Positions 24,449 through 31,642 of a DNA stretch of 47,684 bases are shown here, piece after piece (positions within the stretch are counted from its first letter, which is position 1; each line of letters begins with the position of its first letter). The stretch is from an uncultured Prevotella sp. (lineage in GTDB: Bacteria > Bacteroidota > Bacteroidia > Bacteroidales > Bacteroidaceae): contig CAJOFA010000022.1 of NCBI GenBank assembly GCA_905233985.1, positions 1 through 47,684 on the forward strand, read 5' to 3'. The translations under genes and the position numbers were made by a program. The notes beneath the pieces are model-generated. The model worked only from the letters and a program-made list of their open reading frames with translations. It had not been told where the DNA came from and made no database searches.

Positions 24449-25327
24449 TCACCCTTTCCGATATTCCTTCGGACTCATACCGTTAAGGCGTGAGAAGAAC
24501 TTGCTGAAGGACGGGGTGTCGGCAAAGTGAAGGTGGTCGGCTATCTGGCTGATGCTCAGTTGGGAGGTTTGCAACAGAAAAGAAGCTTCCATCAGTAGCA
24601 TCTGATTGATATAATCGACAACGGTGCGGCCCGTGACCTGACGGACCACGCGGGAGAGATAGACGGGAGAGATATGGAGCTGGTCAGCATAGAACGGGAT
24701 GTCGTGGTGCTCAGCAAAGTGGCGGGGCAGCAGACGGATGAAGCCAATGAAGATTTCCTCCACGCGCTGGGGCGTCTGGCGGTGTACGATGGCACGCTGC
24801 TGGGCGTTCTGCAGGTCGAGCAGGAAGATGGAATAGAGCATGCGCAACACCTCGCCTTTATAAATATGCTCGGAATGAAGATAGCCGATGATTTCGCGCA
24901 TCTTCACGGACAGATGCTGTGCGGCATCCGAGGCCAGCGTCTGTTTGGGCTCGTGCAGTTGTACGATGGACAGGTTGGCCAAATGAATGAGGTCGTGGAC
25001 GGATGGCGCCTCGATGGTGACATGTTCGTCGGCCATCAGGCAAAGGCCGTGGAAATCGTCGGACGTGGCGATGACATCGACGGAGAGGCCTGGCGAATAG
25101 GTGTACAGGTCGTTGGGGCGCAGCGTCAGGTCGCGGCCATTGTAGTGAATCGTCATCCACCCTTTGTCAACCAGCATAAAGGCGAAACAGGAAACGAATC
25201 CCCGCAGCAGGTTGGAACGAAGGACCTTTGCCCTGTCTGTTTCCAGACAGTACATCCCACTGTCCCAGCCCCTTTCGGGCAAATCGTCGCCTACAAATAT
25301 TGGCAAATATTCATTCAACGTGTACAT
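24449..25327 (-). CDS. AraC family transcriptional regulator
   Basis: A 292-residue regulator with an N-terminal cupin-like sensing domain (residues about 25-115) and a C-terminal AraC double helix-turn-helix (about 200-290): FYADQLHISPVYLSRVVRQVTGRTVVDYI, abbreviated, then ISQIADHLHFADTPSFSKFF and the closing GMSPKEYR. It is divergent from the ferritin-like gene across a 219-bp region, so that gene is a candidate target. The ligand is unknown. Confidence 0.9.
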   Translation of the reverse strand: MYTLNEYLPIFVGDDLPERGWDSGMYCLETDRAKVLRSNLLRGFVSCFAFMLVDKGWMTIHYNGRDLTLRPNDLYTYSPGLSVDVIATSDDFHGLCLMADEHVTIEAPSVHDLIHLANLSIVQLHEPKQTLASDAAQHLSVKMREIIGYLHSEHIYKGEVLRMLYSIFLLDLQNAQQRAIVHRQTPQRVEEIFIGFIRLLPRHFAEHHDIPFYADQLHISPVYLSRVVRQVTGRTVVDYINQMLLMEASFLLQTSQLSISQIADHLHFADTPSFSKFFSRLNGMSPKEYRKG

Positions 25328-25337
25328 ATCTCGACTG

Positions 25338-25345
25338 CAAAGATA
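25338..25345 (-). promoter_or_regulatory. -7 box of the AraC gene
   Basis: TATCTTTG on the minus strand, 10 bp before the ATG, so the leader is very short. The sequence behind it (25361-25410) contains GCGAGC and CGAGCGTGAG words of the dispersed repeat family. Confidence 0.55.
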
Positions 25346-25456
25346 CGAAAAATTCGGTTAAGCGAGCATAATAAAAGCTTGTTTTTATTGTCGAGCGTGA
25401 GAATTTTATGCAATTTTTTCTTGTATCGTTTCAGACAATTTTTGTATTGTCTCAGA

Positions 25457-25488
25457 TTTGGATTCGTAGGAAAAACATCGTACCTTTG
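25457..25488 (+). promoter_or_regulatory. Promoter of the ferritin-like gene
   Basis: TTTG (25457-25460), exactly 20 bp, TACCTTTG (25481-25488), with a 58-bp AT-rich leader before the ATG at 25547. Confidence 0.8.
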
Positions 25489-25546
25489 TGCTCGAAATAG
25501 CAATCAAATAACAAAAAATCGTTTAACAACTAAAAACAAAAGCATT

Positions 25547-26002
25547 ATGGACAAGCAGAAATCAATTGAGGCATTACAGTTTTTTGTAACTCATCTGGCA
25601 GAAGGTGCCATCGTTCACAAGCAGCAGGGCATGATCTTTAAGGCACAGGGTATCACCAAGCTTGGAGAGAAGTACATCGGTCACTTCAATGAGGAGATGG
25701 GCTGGGTAGAGAAGTTCACAGAGCGCATCCTCGACCTCGGCGGAGAAGTCAAGTTCGAAGGCATGAAGAGCCGCGACCTTATCTGCGACCCCATTGAATA
25801 TGTCAAGGCTGACCTCGCCATCCAGGAGCCGGGCGTTGAGCTGCTGATGAAGTGCATGGCCGACCTGAAGGACGACCCCACCACCTATGATCTGTTGAAG
25901 GACTACCTGAAGGACGAGGAGGAAGACCTCTACTGGAGCCAGGGCGCAGTGGAGCTCATCGAGAAGATTGGCACACAGAACTGGTTGCTGCTGCAACTGT
26001 AA
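25547..26002 (+). CDS. Ferritin-like (bacterioferritin/Dps-type) four-helix protein
   Basis: A 151-residue all-helical protein beginning MDKQKSIEALQFFVTHLAEG. Spaced Glu and His residues (HLAEGAIVHKQQG, YIGHFNEEMGWVEKF, and a late EEEDLYWSQGAVELIE) fit the ferritin-like superfamily, where such residues bind iron; the exact diiron ligands cannot be assigned by eye. Iron storage or oxidative protection is the likely role. The long open frame upstream is antisense to the AraC gene and was not used; this ATG follows the promoter. A small winged-helix gene follows after 23 bp. Confidence 0.8.
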   Translation: MDKQKSIEALQFFVTHLAEGAIVHKQQGMIFKAQGITKLGEKYIGHFNEEMGWVEKFTERILDLGGEVKFEGMKSRDLICDPIEYVKADLAIQEPGVELLMKCMADLKDDPTTYDLLKDYLKDEEEDLYWSQGAVELIEKIGTQNWLLLQL

Positions 26003-26025
26003 GATACGACTGAAATTCAAGGATT

Positions 26026-26196
26026 ATGAAAGAAAAAGTATTACAGGCTATGCGTGAGTTCGGTGCACCCGTCAACGCTGGCAAGATTGCAGAAAATACA
26101 GGTATCGACCGCAAGGAAGTGGATAAGGCTTTTGCCGAACTGAAGAAAGAGGGTGCCATCGTGTCACCCGTACGCTGCAAGTGGCAGCCGGCTTAA
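26026..26196 (+). CDS. Small winged-helix protein
   Basis: A 56-residue protein, MKEKVLQAMREFGAPVNAGK then IAENTGIDRKEVDKAFAELK, ending SPVRCKWQPA. The order helix, helix-turn-helix (GKIAENTGIDRKEVDKAFAEL), then a short beta hairpin (GAIVSPVRCKW) is that of a bare winged-helix DNA-binding domain. Starting 23 bp after the ferritin-like gene with no promoter between, it is probably co-transcribed and may regulate it or iron genes. Confidence 0.8.
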   Translation: MKEKVLQAMREFGAPVNAGKIAENTGIDRKEVDKAFAELKKEGAIVSPVRCKWQPA

Positions 26197-26275
26197 CTAT
26201 TTTTGTGGGAGGGCTTTGGCTCTCCCATAGTATTTTTCATATATTTTGAGTATTGTATATTACCAGAAAACGATG

Positions 26276-26283
26276 TATCTTTG
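26276..26283 (+). promoter_or_regulatory. -7 box of the ZIP transporter gene, leaderless
   Basis: TATCTTTG is followed by only six bases and then the ATG at 26290, so transcription would start at or next to the start codon. The -33 position reads ATTG, one mismatch. Confidence 0.6.
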
Positions 26284-26289
26284 CATCCG

Positions 26290-27072
26290 ATGACGACGAC
26301 ATTAACCATAGGACTGTTGATTCCGCTGCTGGGCACAATGCTTGGCTCTGCCTTCGTATTTTTTATGAAGGACGAGATGTCTATGCGATTGCAAAAGACA
26401 CTGCTTGGCTTTGCGTCTGGCGTGATGGTGGCAGCATCGGTGTGGTCGTTGCTGATTCCGTCAATGGAGATGGTAGCTGACAGCGGACGGTGGTCGGTGG
26501 TGCCTGCTGCCGTGGGATTCCTGTTGGGTATGGGTTTCCTGCTGATGATTGACGAACTGACGCCACACTTGCATATCGGAACAGACAAGCCCGAGGGTCC
26601 TCGTTCACGACTCTCACGGACAGCTATGCTGGCTCTGGCCGTCACTATCCATAACCTACCGGAAGGTATGGCCGTTGGTGTAGTCTTTGCCGGAGCGGAG
26701 AGTGGCATCTCGAATATCTCGCTGACCAGTGCCGTGGCCGTGGCACTGGGTATCGCCATCCAGAACGTGCCAGAGGGAGCCATCATCTCCATGCCCATGC
26801 GGGCGGCAGGCAATTCCAAGCGGAAGTCATTCCTCATCGGTTCATTGAGTGGTGCCGTTGAGCCCGTCGGAGCCGTCGCCGTTCTGCTGTTGGCTTCGCT
26901 GCTGATGCCGGTCCTGCCTTACATGCTGGCCTTTGCCGCAGGAGCTATGTTCTATGTTGTTGTCGAAGAACTCATCCCTGAAGCCTCCGGCGGTCAGCAC
27001 AGCAATCTCAGCACCATCGGTTTCGCCATTGGCTTTGTCCTGATGATGGTACTCGACGTGGTGATGGGATAG
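26290..27072 (+). CDS. ZIP family divalent metal transporter
   Basis: A 260-residue inner-membrane protein with eight hydrophobic helices and the two metal-site motifs of ZIP proteins: HNLPEGMAVG in helix 4 and QNVPEGAIIS in helix 5. It resembles ZupT-type importers of zinc and other divalent metals. The ATG at 26290 was chosen over an in-frame extension upstream because it follows the promoter directly and gives the usual N-terminus. It ends 3 bp from the convergent DUF4491 gene. Confidence 0.92.
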   Translation: MTTTLTIGLLIPLLGTMLGSAFVFFMKDEMSMRLQKTLLGFASGVMVAASVWSLLIPSMEMVADSGRWSVVPAAVGFLLGMGFLLMIDELTPHLHIGTDKPEGPRSRLSRTAMLALAVTIHNLPEGMAVGVVFAGAESGISNISLTSAVAVALGIAIQNVPEGAIISMPMRAAGNSKRKSFLIGSLSGAVEPVGAVAVLLLASLLMPVLPYMLAFAAGAMFYVVVEELIPEASGGQHSNLSTIGFAIGFVLMMVLDVVMG

Positions 27073-27075
27073 TCT

Positions 27076-27360
27076 TTATTTGCGCTTGGGATTCTTGGGG
27101 AACCAGCCTCTTTCGACTCGTTTCTTCTGCTCAAAGAGTTCTCCGATGCCCCAAAGGGCTGAAGCTCCGAACACACCCACAATGGCAGAGATCATGGTGT
27201 CCTCAATAAACAAAGCTGCCACGATTGCGGCTATGCCTATTATCAGATAAACAATCCAGGGGCGCGTGCCCCAGTAATACTCCGTCTTGATGACAATAGG
27301 ATGCCATATACCTATTGTCAAGAAGGTGCATACGGCAATGATAATTCCTGTGAAATGCAT
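27076..27360 (-). CDS. DUF4491 family small membrane protein
   Basis: A 94-residue protein with three hydrophobic segments. The start MHFTGIIIAVCTFLTIGIWH followed by PIVIKTEYYWGTRPW is characteristic of DUF4491, a family largely confined to Bacteroidetes and Firmicutes. Its Lys/Arg-rich C-terminus (FEQKKRVERGWFPKNPKRK) is likely cytosolic. The function is unknown. It is divergent from the peroxidase-nitroreductase gene through a symmetric promoter pair. Confidence 0.82.
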   Translation of the reverse strand: MHFTGIIIAVCTFLTIGIWHPIVIKTEYYWGTRPWIVYLIIGIAAIVAALFIEDTMISAIVGVFGASALWGIGELFEQKKRVERGWFPKNPKRK

Positions 27361-27376
27361 CGTCTTTATAATTTTT

Positions 27377-27422
27377 TCTGCAAAGATAGCGATATTTCAG
27401 TAATTATCACTATCTTTGCAGA
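27377..27422. promoter_or_regulatory. Symmetric divergent promoter pair
   Basis: A perfect 13-bp inverted repeat, TCTGCAAAGATAG (27377-27389) and CTATCTTTGCAGA (27410-27422), places a TATCTTTG -7 box on each strand, facing outward (minus 27381-27388, plus 27411-27418). Each box lies where the -33 region of the other would be, so the two promoters should compete or be controlled together. Confidence 0.7.
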
Positions 27423-27475
27423 GAAAAATAAAAATCTTAGGTATTACACGAATAACAGAACTAAAATAGACGATT

Positions 27476-28612
27476 ATGAAGAGAATGATTTTTAGCCTCA
27501 TGGCAATGGTTTGTGTGCTGACGCTTTCGGCACAGAGTATCTATGATTTCAAGATGAAGGACGATGTAGGGCAGGAGGTTTCACTCTCTGACTACAAGGG
27601 TAAGGTGCTGCTGATTGTAAACACTGCCACCCGCTGTGGATTCACGCCCCAATACAAGGAATTGGAGGCACTATATGAAAAGTACCGCAGCGAGGGACTG
27701 GAGATTCTGGACTTCCCCTGCAACCAGTTCGGAGAGCAGGCCCCTGGCACGATTCAGGAGATTCACCAGTTCTGCGAAGCTAACTTCGACATCCATTTTC
27801 CACAGTTCGATAAGATTGAGGTGAACGGTGCAAATGAGCATCCGCTTTACACTTATCTGAAGGCACAAAAGGGTTTTGGCGGCTTTGATGTCAACGACCA
27901 GCGGGGGAAGATGATGGACGGCATGCTTCGGAAGCAGGATGCCAACTACGACAAGAAGTCTGACATCAAGTGGAACTTCACCAAGTTCCTCGTATCACGC
28001 GACGGGCGTGTATTGAAGCGCTACGAGCCGACGGATGAGATGACCGGCATCGAGGCAGACATCTGTATGGAAGTGAATCCCGTTCTGAGTAGCATCATGG
28101 CACGTCGCTCCATCCGCAAGTATCTCGACAAGCCTGTGGAGCATGAGAAGCTGGAAGTCATCGTGAAGTGTGGCATCAATGCGCCCAGCGGTGTGAACCG
28201 TCAGCCGTGGGTGGTCCGTGTGGTGGAAGACCAGCAGCTGATTGCCGACGTGACGGAGGTCTATAAGCAGGAGAACGCAGAGATGGTGAAGCGCGACAAG
28301 GACTTCAAGAACATGTTTCGCAATGCCCCGAATCTGATTTGTGTCTGTACCCCTGCCAATGGCGGTGGCGAGTTGGATGCCGGTCTGCTGGGCGAGAACA
28401 TCATGCTGGCCGCACAGTCCATGGGACTCGGCACCTGCTGCCTGGGCGGTCCCGTGCGCTTCCTGCTGTCGAACGAGAAATGCAAGTTCTTCCTCGACCG
28501 TCTCGACATCCCTGCCGACTATAAGCTGAATTATATCATCGCCATCGGCTATCCTGACGAACAGCCCGACGCGAAGCCCCGCGATGTTTCGAAGGTGAAG
28601 TTCATCAAGTAA
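27476..28612 (+). CDS. Fusion of glutathione peroxidase and nitroreductase, exported
   Basis: A 378-residue two-domain protein. A signal peptide-like start (MKRMIFSLMAMVCVLTLSAQ) is followed by a glutathione peroxidase domain (about 21-190) with the catalytic Cys54 in NTATRCGFT (a cysteine codon, not selenocysteine), FPCNQFG 81-87 and WNFTKF 166-171. Residues 200-378 form a nitroreductase domain starting SSIMARRSIRKYLDKPV, with the FMN-binding APSGVNRQPW and a late LGTCCLGG. One chain would combine thiol-dependent peroxide reduction with a flavin NAD(P)H oxidoreductase. Confidence 0.9.
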   Translation: MKRMIFSLMAMVCVLTLSAQSIYDFKMKDDVGQEVSLSDYKGKVLLIVNTATRCGFTPQYKELEALYEKYRSEGLEILDFPCNQFGEQAPGTIQEIHQFCEANFDIHFPQFDKIEVNGANEHPLYTYLKAQKGFGGFDVNDQRGKMMDGMLRKQDANYDKKSDIKWNFTKFLVSRDGRVLKRYEPTDEMTGIEADICMEVNPVLSSIMARRSIRKYLDKPVEHEKLEVIVKCGINAPSGVNRQPWVVRVVEDQQLIADVTEVYKQENAEMVKRDKDFKNMFRNAPNLICVCTPANGGGELDAGLLGENIMLAAQSMGLGTCCLGGPVRFLLSNEKCKFFLDRLDIPADYKLNYIIAIGYPDEQPDAKPRDVSKVKFIK

Positions 28613-28655
28613 ATACCTACTTCTTGTTAACCGCGTTTCATTAGAAACACTGCAT

Positions 28656-28705
28656 ATCCCGACGGCAAAACACTCTGTTTTGAGTATTGCACCGTCGGGA
28701 TTTTC
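28656..28705 (+). terminator. Terminator after the peroxidase-nitroreductase gene
   Basis: ATCCCGACGG pairs with CCGTCGGGAT, enclosing a nested AAAACA/TGTTTT stem, and is followed by TTTCC. It lies 44 bp past the stop and just before the flavodoxin promoter. Confidence 0.7.
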
Positions 28706-28709
28706 CTCG

Positions 28710-28717
28710 TACCTTTG
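28710..28717 (+). promoter_or_regulatory. -7 box of the flavodoxin gene
   Basis: TACCTTTG; the sequence at the -33 distance reads ATTG (28686-28689). It opens a leader of about 105 bases containing a dispersed repeat. Confidence 0.55.
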
Positions 28718-28734
28718 CGGTCGAATTTCATTCA

Positions 28735-28808
28735 ACCGCGAAACTCGGCTGCGCCTCAGCAATCTAAAGCGAGCTTTGATTGCATTCGGCTTGCACGAGC
28801 TTTGCACC
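28735..28808 (+). repeat. Dispersed GC-rich repeat in the flavodoxin leader
   Basis: After the promoter comes GCGAAACTCGGCTGCGCC, then AAAGCGAGCTTTGATTGC and CGGCTTGCACGAGCTTTGCACC. The same kinds of words in the same order relative to the promoter occur in the TMEM43 leader. The end GAGCTTTGCACC imitates a second -7 box just before the gene. Confidence 0.65.
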
Positions 28809-28824
28809 TAAAAATAAGATAGAA

Positions 28825-29394
28825 ATGAACAATTTGAGTAAGCAAGAGCAGACGGAAGCTCGCTTCCAGTATGCCGAGCGTGAAAATTGTCGGATGAAAT
28901 CCAACGCGACAATTGTAGTTTACGGTTCCTCGACAGGAACGTGCGAGGCTATCGCAGAGAAGATAGCCCAAAAGTTGGGTTGTGAAGCCATCAATGTGCA
29001 GGATCTCACAGCCGATGTAGTGAACAATAACCAGAACCTGATCCTCGGCACCTCGACATGGGGTGCAGGAGAATTGCAGGATGACTGGTACGACGGACTG
29101 AAGACACTCCAAGGTGCCGACCTCAGCGGCAAGACCATCGCCATCTTCGGCTGTGGCGACTGCTCAACCTACAGCGACACCTTCGTAGGCGGCATGGGAG
29201 AACTCTACAATGGCATCAAGGACAGCGGTGCCAAGTTCATTGGGGCTGTTGAAACCAACGGCTACACCTTCGATGACTCGGAGGCCGTCATTGACGGCAA
29301 GTTCATCGGACTGCCCCTTGACGACATCAACGAGGACGACAAGACCGACACCCGTATCGAGGCCTGGATTGCTGCCATCTCTCCAGAACTTTAA
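28825..29394 (+). CDS. fldA: Flavodoxin
   Basis: An electron-carrying FMN protein of 189 residues. The FMN phosphate loop is VVYGSSTGTCEAIAEKI, with later loops GTSTWGAGELQDDWYD and FGCGDCSTYSDTFVGGM that flank the flavin; the C-terminus DTRIEAWIAAISPEL fits long-chain flavodoxins. The start at 28825 adds 23 residues (MNNLSKQEQTEARFQYAERE and three more) before the usual MKSNATIVVYG; that second ATG at 28894 is an alternative. The extra DNA (GGAAGCTCGCTTCC, GCCGAGCGTGA) looks like repeat sequence that became coding. Confidence 0.9.
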   Translation: MNNLSKQEQTEARFQYAERENCRMKSNATIVVYGSSTGTCEAIAEKIAQKLGCEAINVQDLTADVVNNNQNLILGTSTWGAGELQDDWYDGLKTLQGADLSGKTIAIFGCGDCSTYSDTFVGGMGELYNGIKDSGAKFIGAVETNGYTFDDSEAVIDGKFIGLPLDDINEDDKTDTRIEAWIAAISPEL

Positions 29395-29435
29395 TCACAG
29401 GTATAAAATTCATAAAGTATTTGTTTAGTTTAGTG

Positions 29436-29470
29436 AGGTGGTTTGTCGGTGACGATCAACCACCTTTTTT
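29436..29470 (+). terminator. Terminator after flavodoxin
   Basis: AGGTGGTT pairs with AACCACCT and is followed by six T. It ends just before the next gene, so that gene either has a promoter within the terminator region or relies on read-through. Confidence 0.85.
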
Positions 29471-29476
29471 AAAAAG

Positions 29477-30097
29477 ATGAAGATTATGGGACTTTTAAAG
29501 AAACTTTTCACAAACTGCGCCTGTCCGCAAGGACGGATGGGACGCGCCATGCTGAAGTTCATGAACCTCTGTCATGCACCGCTGACGAACTGGGGACTGA
29601 AACTCATCAACATTCAAGATGGCTGGACGATGCTTGACATCGGATGCGGTGGAGGGGCTACCTTGCAGCGACTATTGAAACGGAGCAAGGATGCACAGGT
29701 CTATGGTATCGACATCTCTGAGGAGAGTGTAGCGAAAGCCAGGAAGGTGAACGCCAAGGTGCTCGACAAGCAGGTCTTTGTGACTCAGGGTTCTGCTGAG
29801 ATGTTACCCTACAAGGACGGGAAGTTCGACCTCGTAACAGCAGTAGAGACGGTGTATTTCTGGCCAAATCTCCCTAATTGTCTGCAGGAGGTGCGCCGTG
29901 TACTGAAGCCCGGCGGAAAGTTCGCCATCATGGTAGAGGTGGTCGATAGCAATTCCAAGTGGATCAGCGTCGTGGAGGGCATGACGGCTTATTCACCGGA
30001 GGAGCTGAAAAAACTGCTCGAAGAAGCAAGATTCACGCAGACCGAGATTCATCGTATGAAACCATCGAATGCAACTATCATCGGAGTGAAGAAATAA
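29477..30097 (+). CDS. Class I SAM-dependent methyltransferase
   Basis: A 206-residue methyltransferase with a Rossmann fold: motif I MLDIGCGGGATLQRLL (residues about 54-69), acidic loop VYGIDISEESV, motif II-like KFDLVTAVETVYFWPN and EVRRVLKPGGKFAIMVEV. The substrate is unknown. The unusual Cys-rich N-terminus (LFTNCACPQGRMG) precedes a helical lid. It is followed by a second methyltransferase gene 66 bp on, with its own promoter. Confidence 0.88.
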   Translation: MKIMGLLKKLFTNCACPQGRMGRAMLKFMNLCHAPLTNWGLKLINIQDGWTMLDIGCGGGATLQRLLKRSKDAQVYGIDISEESVAKARKVNAKVLDKQVFVTQGSAEMLPYKDGKFDLVTAVETVYFWPNLPNCLQEVRRVLKPGGKFAIMVEVVDSNSKWISVVEGMTAYSPEELKKLLEEARFTQTEIHRMKPSNATIIGVKK

Positions 30098-30127
30098 CAT
30101 TGCAACCGAGTTGCGTTCTGTTTGCCG

Positions 30128-30135
30128 TACCTTTG
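30128..30135 (+). promoter_or_regulatory. -7 box of the second methyltransferase gene
   Basis: TACCTTTG followed by GCGCCC, 28 bp before the ATG at 30164. Confidence 0.6.
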
Positions 30136-30163
30136 CGCCCTGTAAATGAAACATTAAAAGATT

Positions 30164-30826
30164 ATGGCAGACAAGATTAAGAAATCGTACAAGTTTAGCA
30201 AGAGTTTCTACGATGATGCGATTACGCAAGGGAAATGGTGGAGTAAATTGTATTTCAAGCTGCTCTGGGGCGGTGTCGATGACAACGAGATAGCCCGCAG
30301 GGTGCTGGCGTGGATTCCCGATGACTTCTCAGGGCGGTTGCTCGACGTGCCTGTGGGTACGGCAGTATTTACAACTGAGAAATACAAGCGGATGAAACAG
30401 GCGGACATTACCTGTCTGGACTATAGCCAGGACATGCTGGAGCAGGCAGAATACAGGTTTCGTGGGGCTGGCATCAGCAATATCCATACGATGCAGGGCG
30501 ACGTTGGCGCACTACCTTTTGAGGAAGGTTCATTCGACTATGTACTCTGTATGAACGGCCTCCATGTGTTCCCTAACAAGGATAAGGCTTACTCTGAGAT
30601 TCTGCGAACCTTGAAGTCCGGCGGCGAGCTATTGGCCTGCTTCTACATCGCTGGTGAACAGAAGATTGCCGACCTGCTTGCCAAGACCTTCATGACTCGC
30701 ATGGGCTGGTTTACGCCTCCTTTTGACGCAGCCAATGATGTGCGCGAGCGACTCGAACCATATTATGACATCCTCGACTTCCATGTAGAGGGAGCCATGC
30801 TTTATTTCAAGGCCAAAAAGAGATAA
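30164..30826 (+). CDS. Class I SAM-dependent methyltransferase, second copy type
   Basis: A 220-residue methyltransferase, distinct from the preceding one. Motif I is replaced by GRLLDVPVGTAVFTTEKY, where the usual Asp-x-Gly-x-Gly is D-V-P-V-G-T; the acidic loop is ITCLDYSQDML and the later motifs are FDYVLCMNGLHVFPNKDKA and ILRTLKSGGELLACFYI. The pattern resembles UbiE/MenG-like enzymes, but the substrate is unknown. It is 1 bp upstream of the ATC-hydrolase-like gene, a likely operon. Confidence 0.85.
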   Translation: MADKIKKSYKFSKSFYDDAITQGKWWSKLYFKLLWGGVDDNEIARRVLAWIPDDFSGRLLDVPVGTAVFTTEKYKRMKQADITCLDYSQDMLEQAEYRFRGAGISNIHTMQGDVGALPFEEGSFDYVLCMNGLHVFPNKDKAYSEILRTLKSGGELLACFYIAGEQKIADLLAKTFMTRMGWFTPPFDAANDVRERLEPYYDILDFHVEGAMLYFKAKKR

Positions 30827-30827
30827 T

Positions 30828-31520
30828 ATGAAATATACTCTGACAGACAGACTGATGTGGCATTTCATGCAAGGCACATGCTACAAGGTTTTACGGGTGG
30901 AATGTCCTGAATGGGATTTTCACCAGCTCCGCAAAGCAGCCAAGAACAGGTTCCGCGAAATTCTGATGTCCACTCCCTCCATAGGCAGTTACCGTGAAAA
31001 CAGCCTGAAGAAGAACCTCGTTGGTGGAATGGTGTGGTTTGCCATTTATGAGACGGCTAAAGAGAGATACGGCAGCCAGATGTCGCTTCCTCTCTACGAG
31101 AAGATGTGCCGTGCATCCATATCCATGCCCATGATGCTCAGAATGGCACGAATGGCGAAGCCGTTCACAAGGAAATTCCAGGAAAGTATGATGAAACGTT
31201 CCGAACAGGAAAACCGCATCGACTCTCCCTACAACTGGCAGGCTCATTATCAACTTGGAAAGGTTGATGAGGAGTTCACCTTGTCCTACACCCGTTGCGG
31301 GCTATGCGAACTGGCAAGGAAACGAGGTCATTTGGACATCCTTCCGGCCATGTGCAAAACTGATTACATCACATTCGAGGCCATGGGAGCCGTTCTTCAT
31401 CGAAACAAGACCCTAGCTTCTGGTGATGACTGTTGTCTTTACTACATGACAAAGCCTGGTTCTGAGGCGGAACACCGATGGCAGGATGAGCATCCTGACG
31501 GGACATTCATAAGCAAATAG
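30828..31520 (+). CDS. L-2-amino-thiazoline-4-carboxylic acid hydrolase-like protein
   Basis: A 230-residue protein that fits the ATC-hydrolase family: an N-terminal helical part, then SYTRCGLCELARKRGHLDIL, PAMCKTDYITFEAMGAVLHR and TLASGDDCCLYYM, with the conserved cysteines and the Cys-x-x-Asp element. True ATC hydrolases open a thiazoline ring in a cysteine synthesis route; many relatives have other or unknown substrates. Being 1 bp after a methyltransferase gene suggests a small biosynthetic or detoxifying pair. Confidence 0.72.
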   Translation: MKYTLTDRLMWHFMQGTCYKVLRVECPEWDFHQLRKAAKNRFREILMSTPSIGSYRENSLKKNLVGGMVWFAIYETAKERYGSQMSLPLYEKMCRASISMPMMLRMARMAKPFTRKFQESMMKRSEQENRIDSPYNWQAHYQLGKVDEEFTLSYTRCGLCELARKRGHLDILPAMCKTDYITFEAMGAVLHRNKTLASGDDCCLYYMTKPGSEAEHRWQDEHPDGTFISK

Positions 31521-31582
31521 GCTGCGTTTTTTGTACCTATGGCTTTGCCGAAGGTATTCTCGCTCGTAAATACTCAAATAAA

Positions 31583-31614
31583 TTTGGTATTTCGCTTGCT
31601 TATTCATACCTTTG
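31583..31614 (+). promoter_or_regulatory. Promoter of the Cu/Zn permease gene
   Basis: TTTG (31583-31586), exactly 20 bp, TACCTTTG (31607-31614). Its spacer includes GTATTTCGCTTGCTTATTCA, with CGCTTGC words of the dispersed repeat family, and TTCTCGCTCG lies just upstream. Confidence 0.8.
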
Positions 31615-31642
31615 CACAATAAAACTGTGCGAAGATATTAAT

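Noticed and set aside
24674..25546. A 290-codon upstream extension of the ferritin-like gene
   Set aside because: It runs antisense through the AraC gene and across the ferritin promoter; the ATG at 25547 has a perfect promoter 58 bp upstream.
27476..28612. Selenoprotein glutathione peroxidase
   Set aside because: The catalytic position in NTATRCGFT is an ordinary cysteine codon (TGT), with no in-frame TGA.
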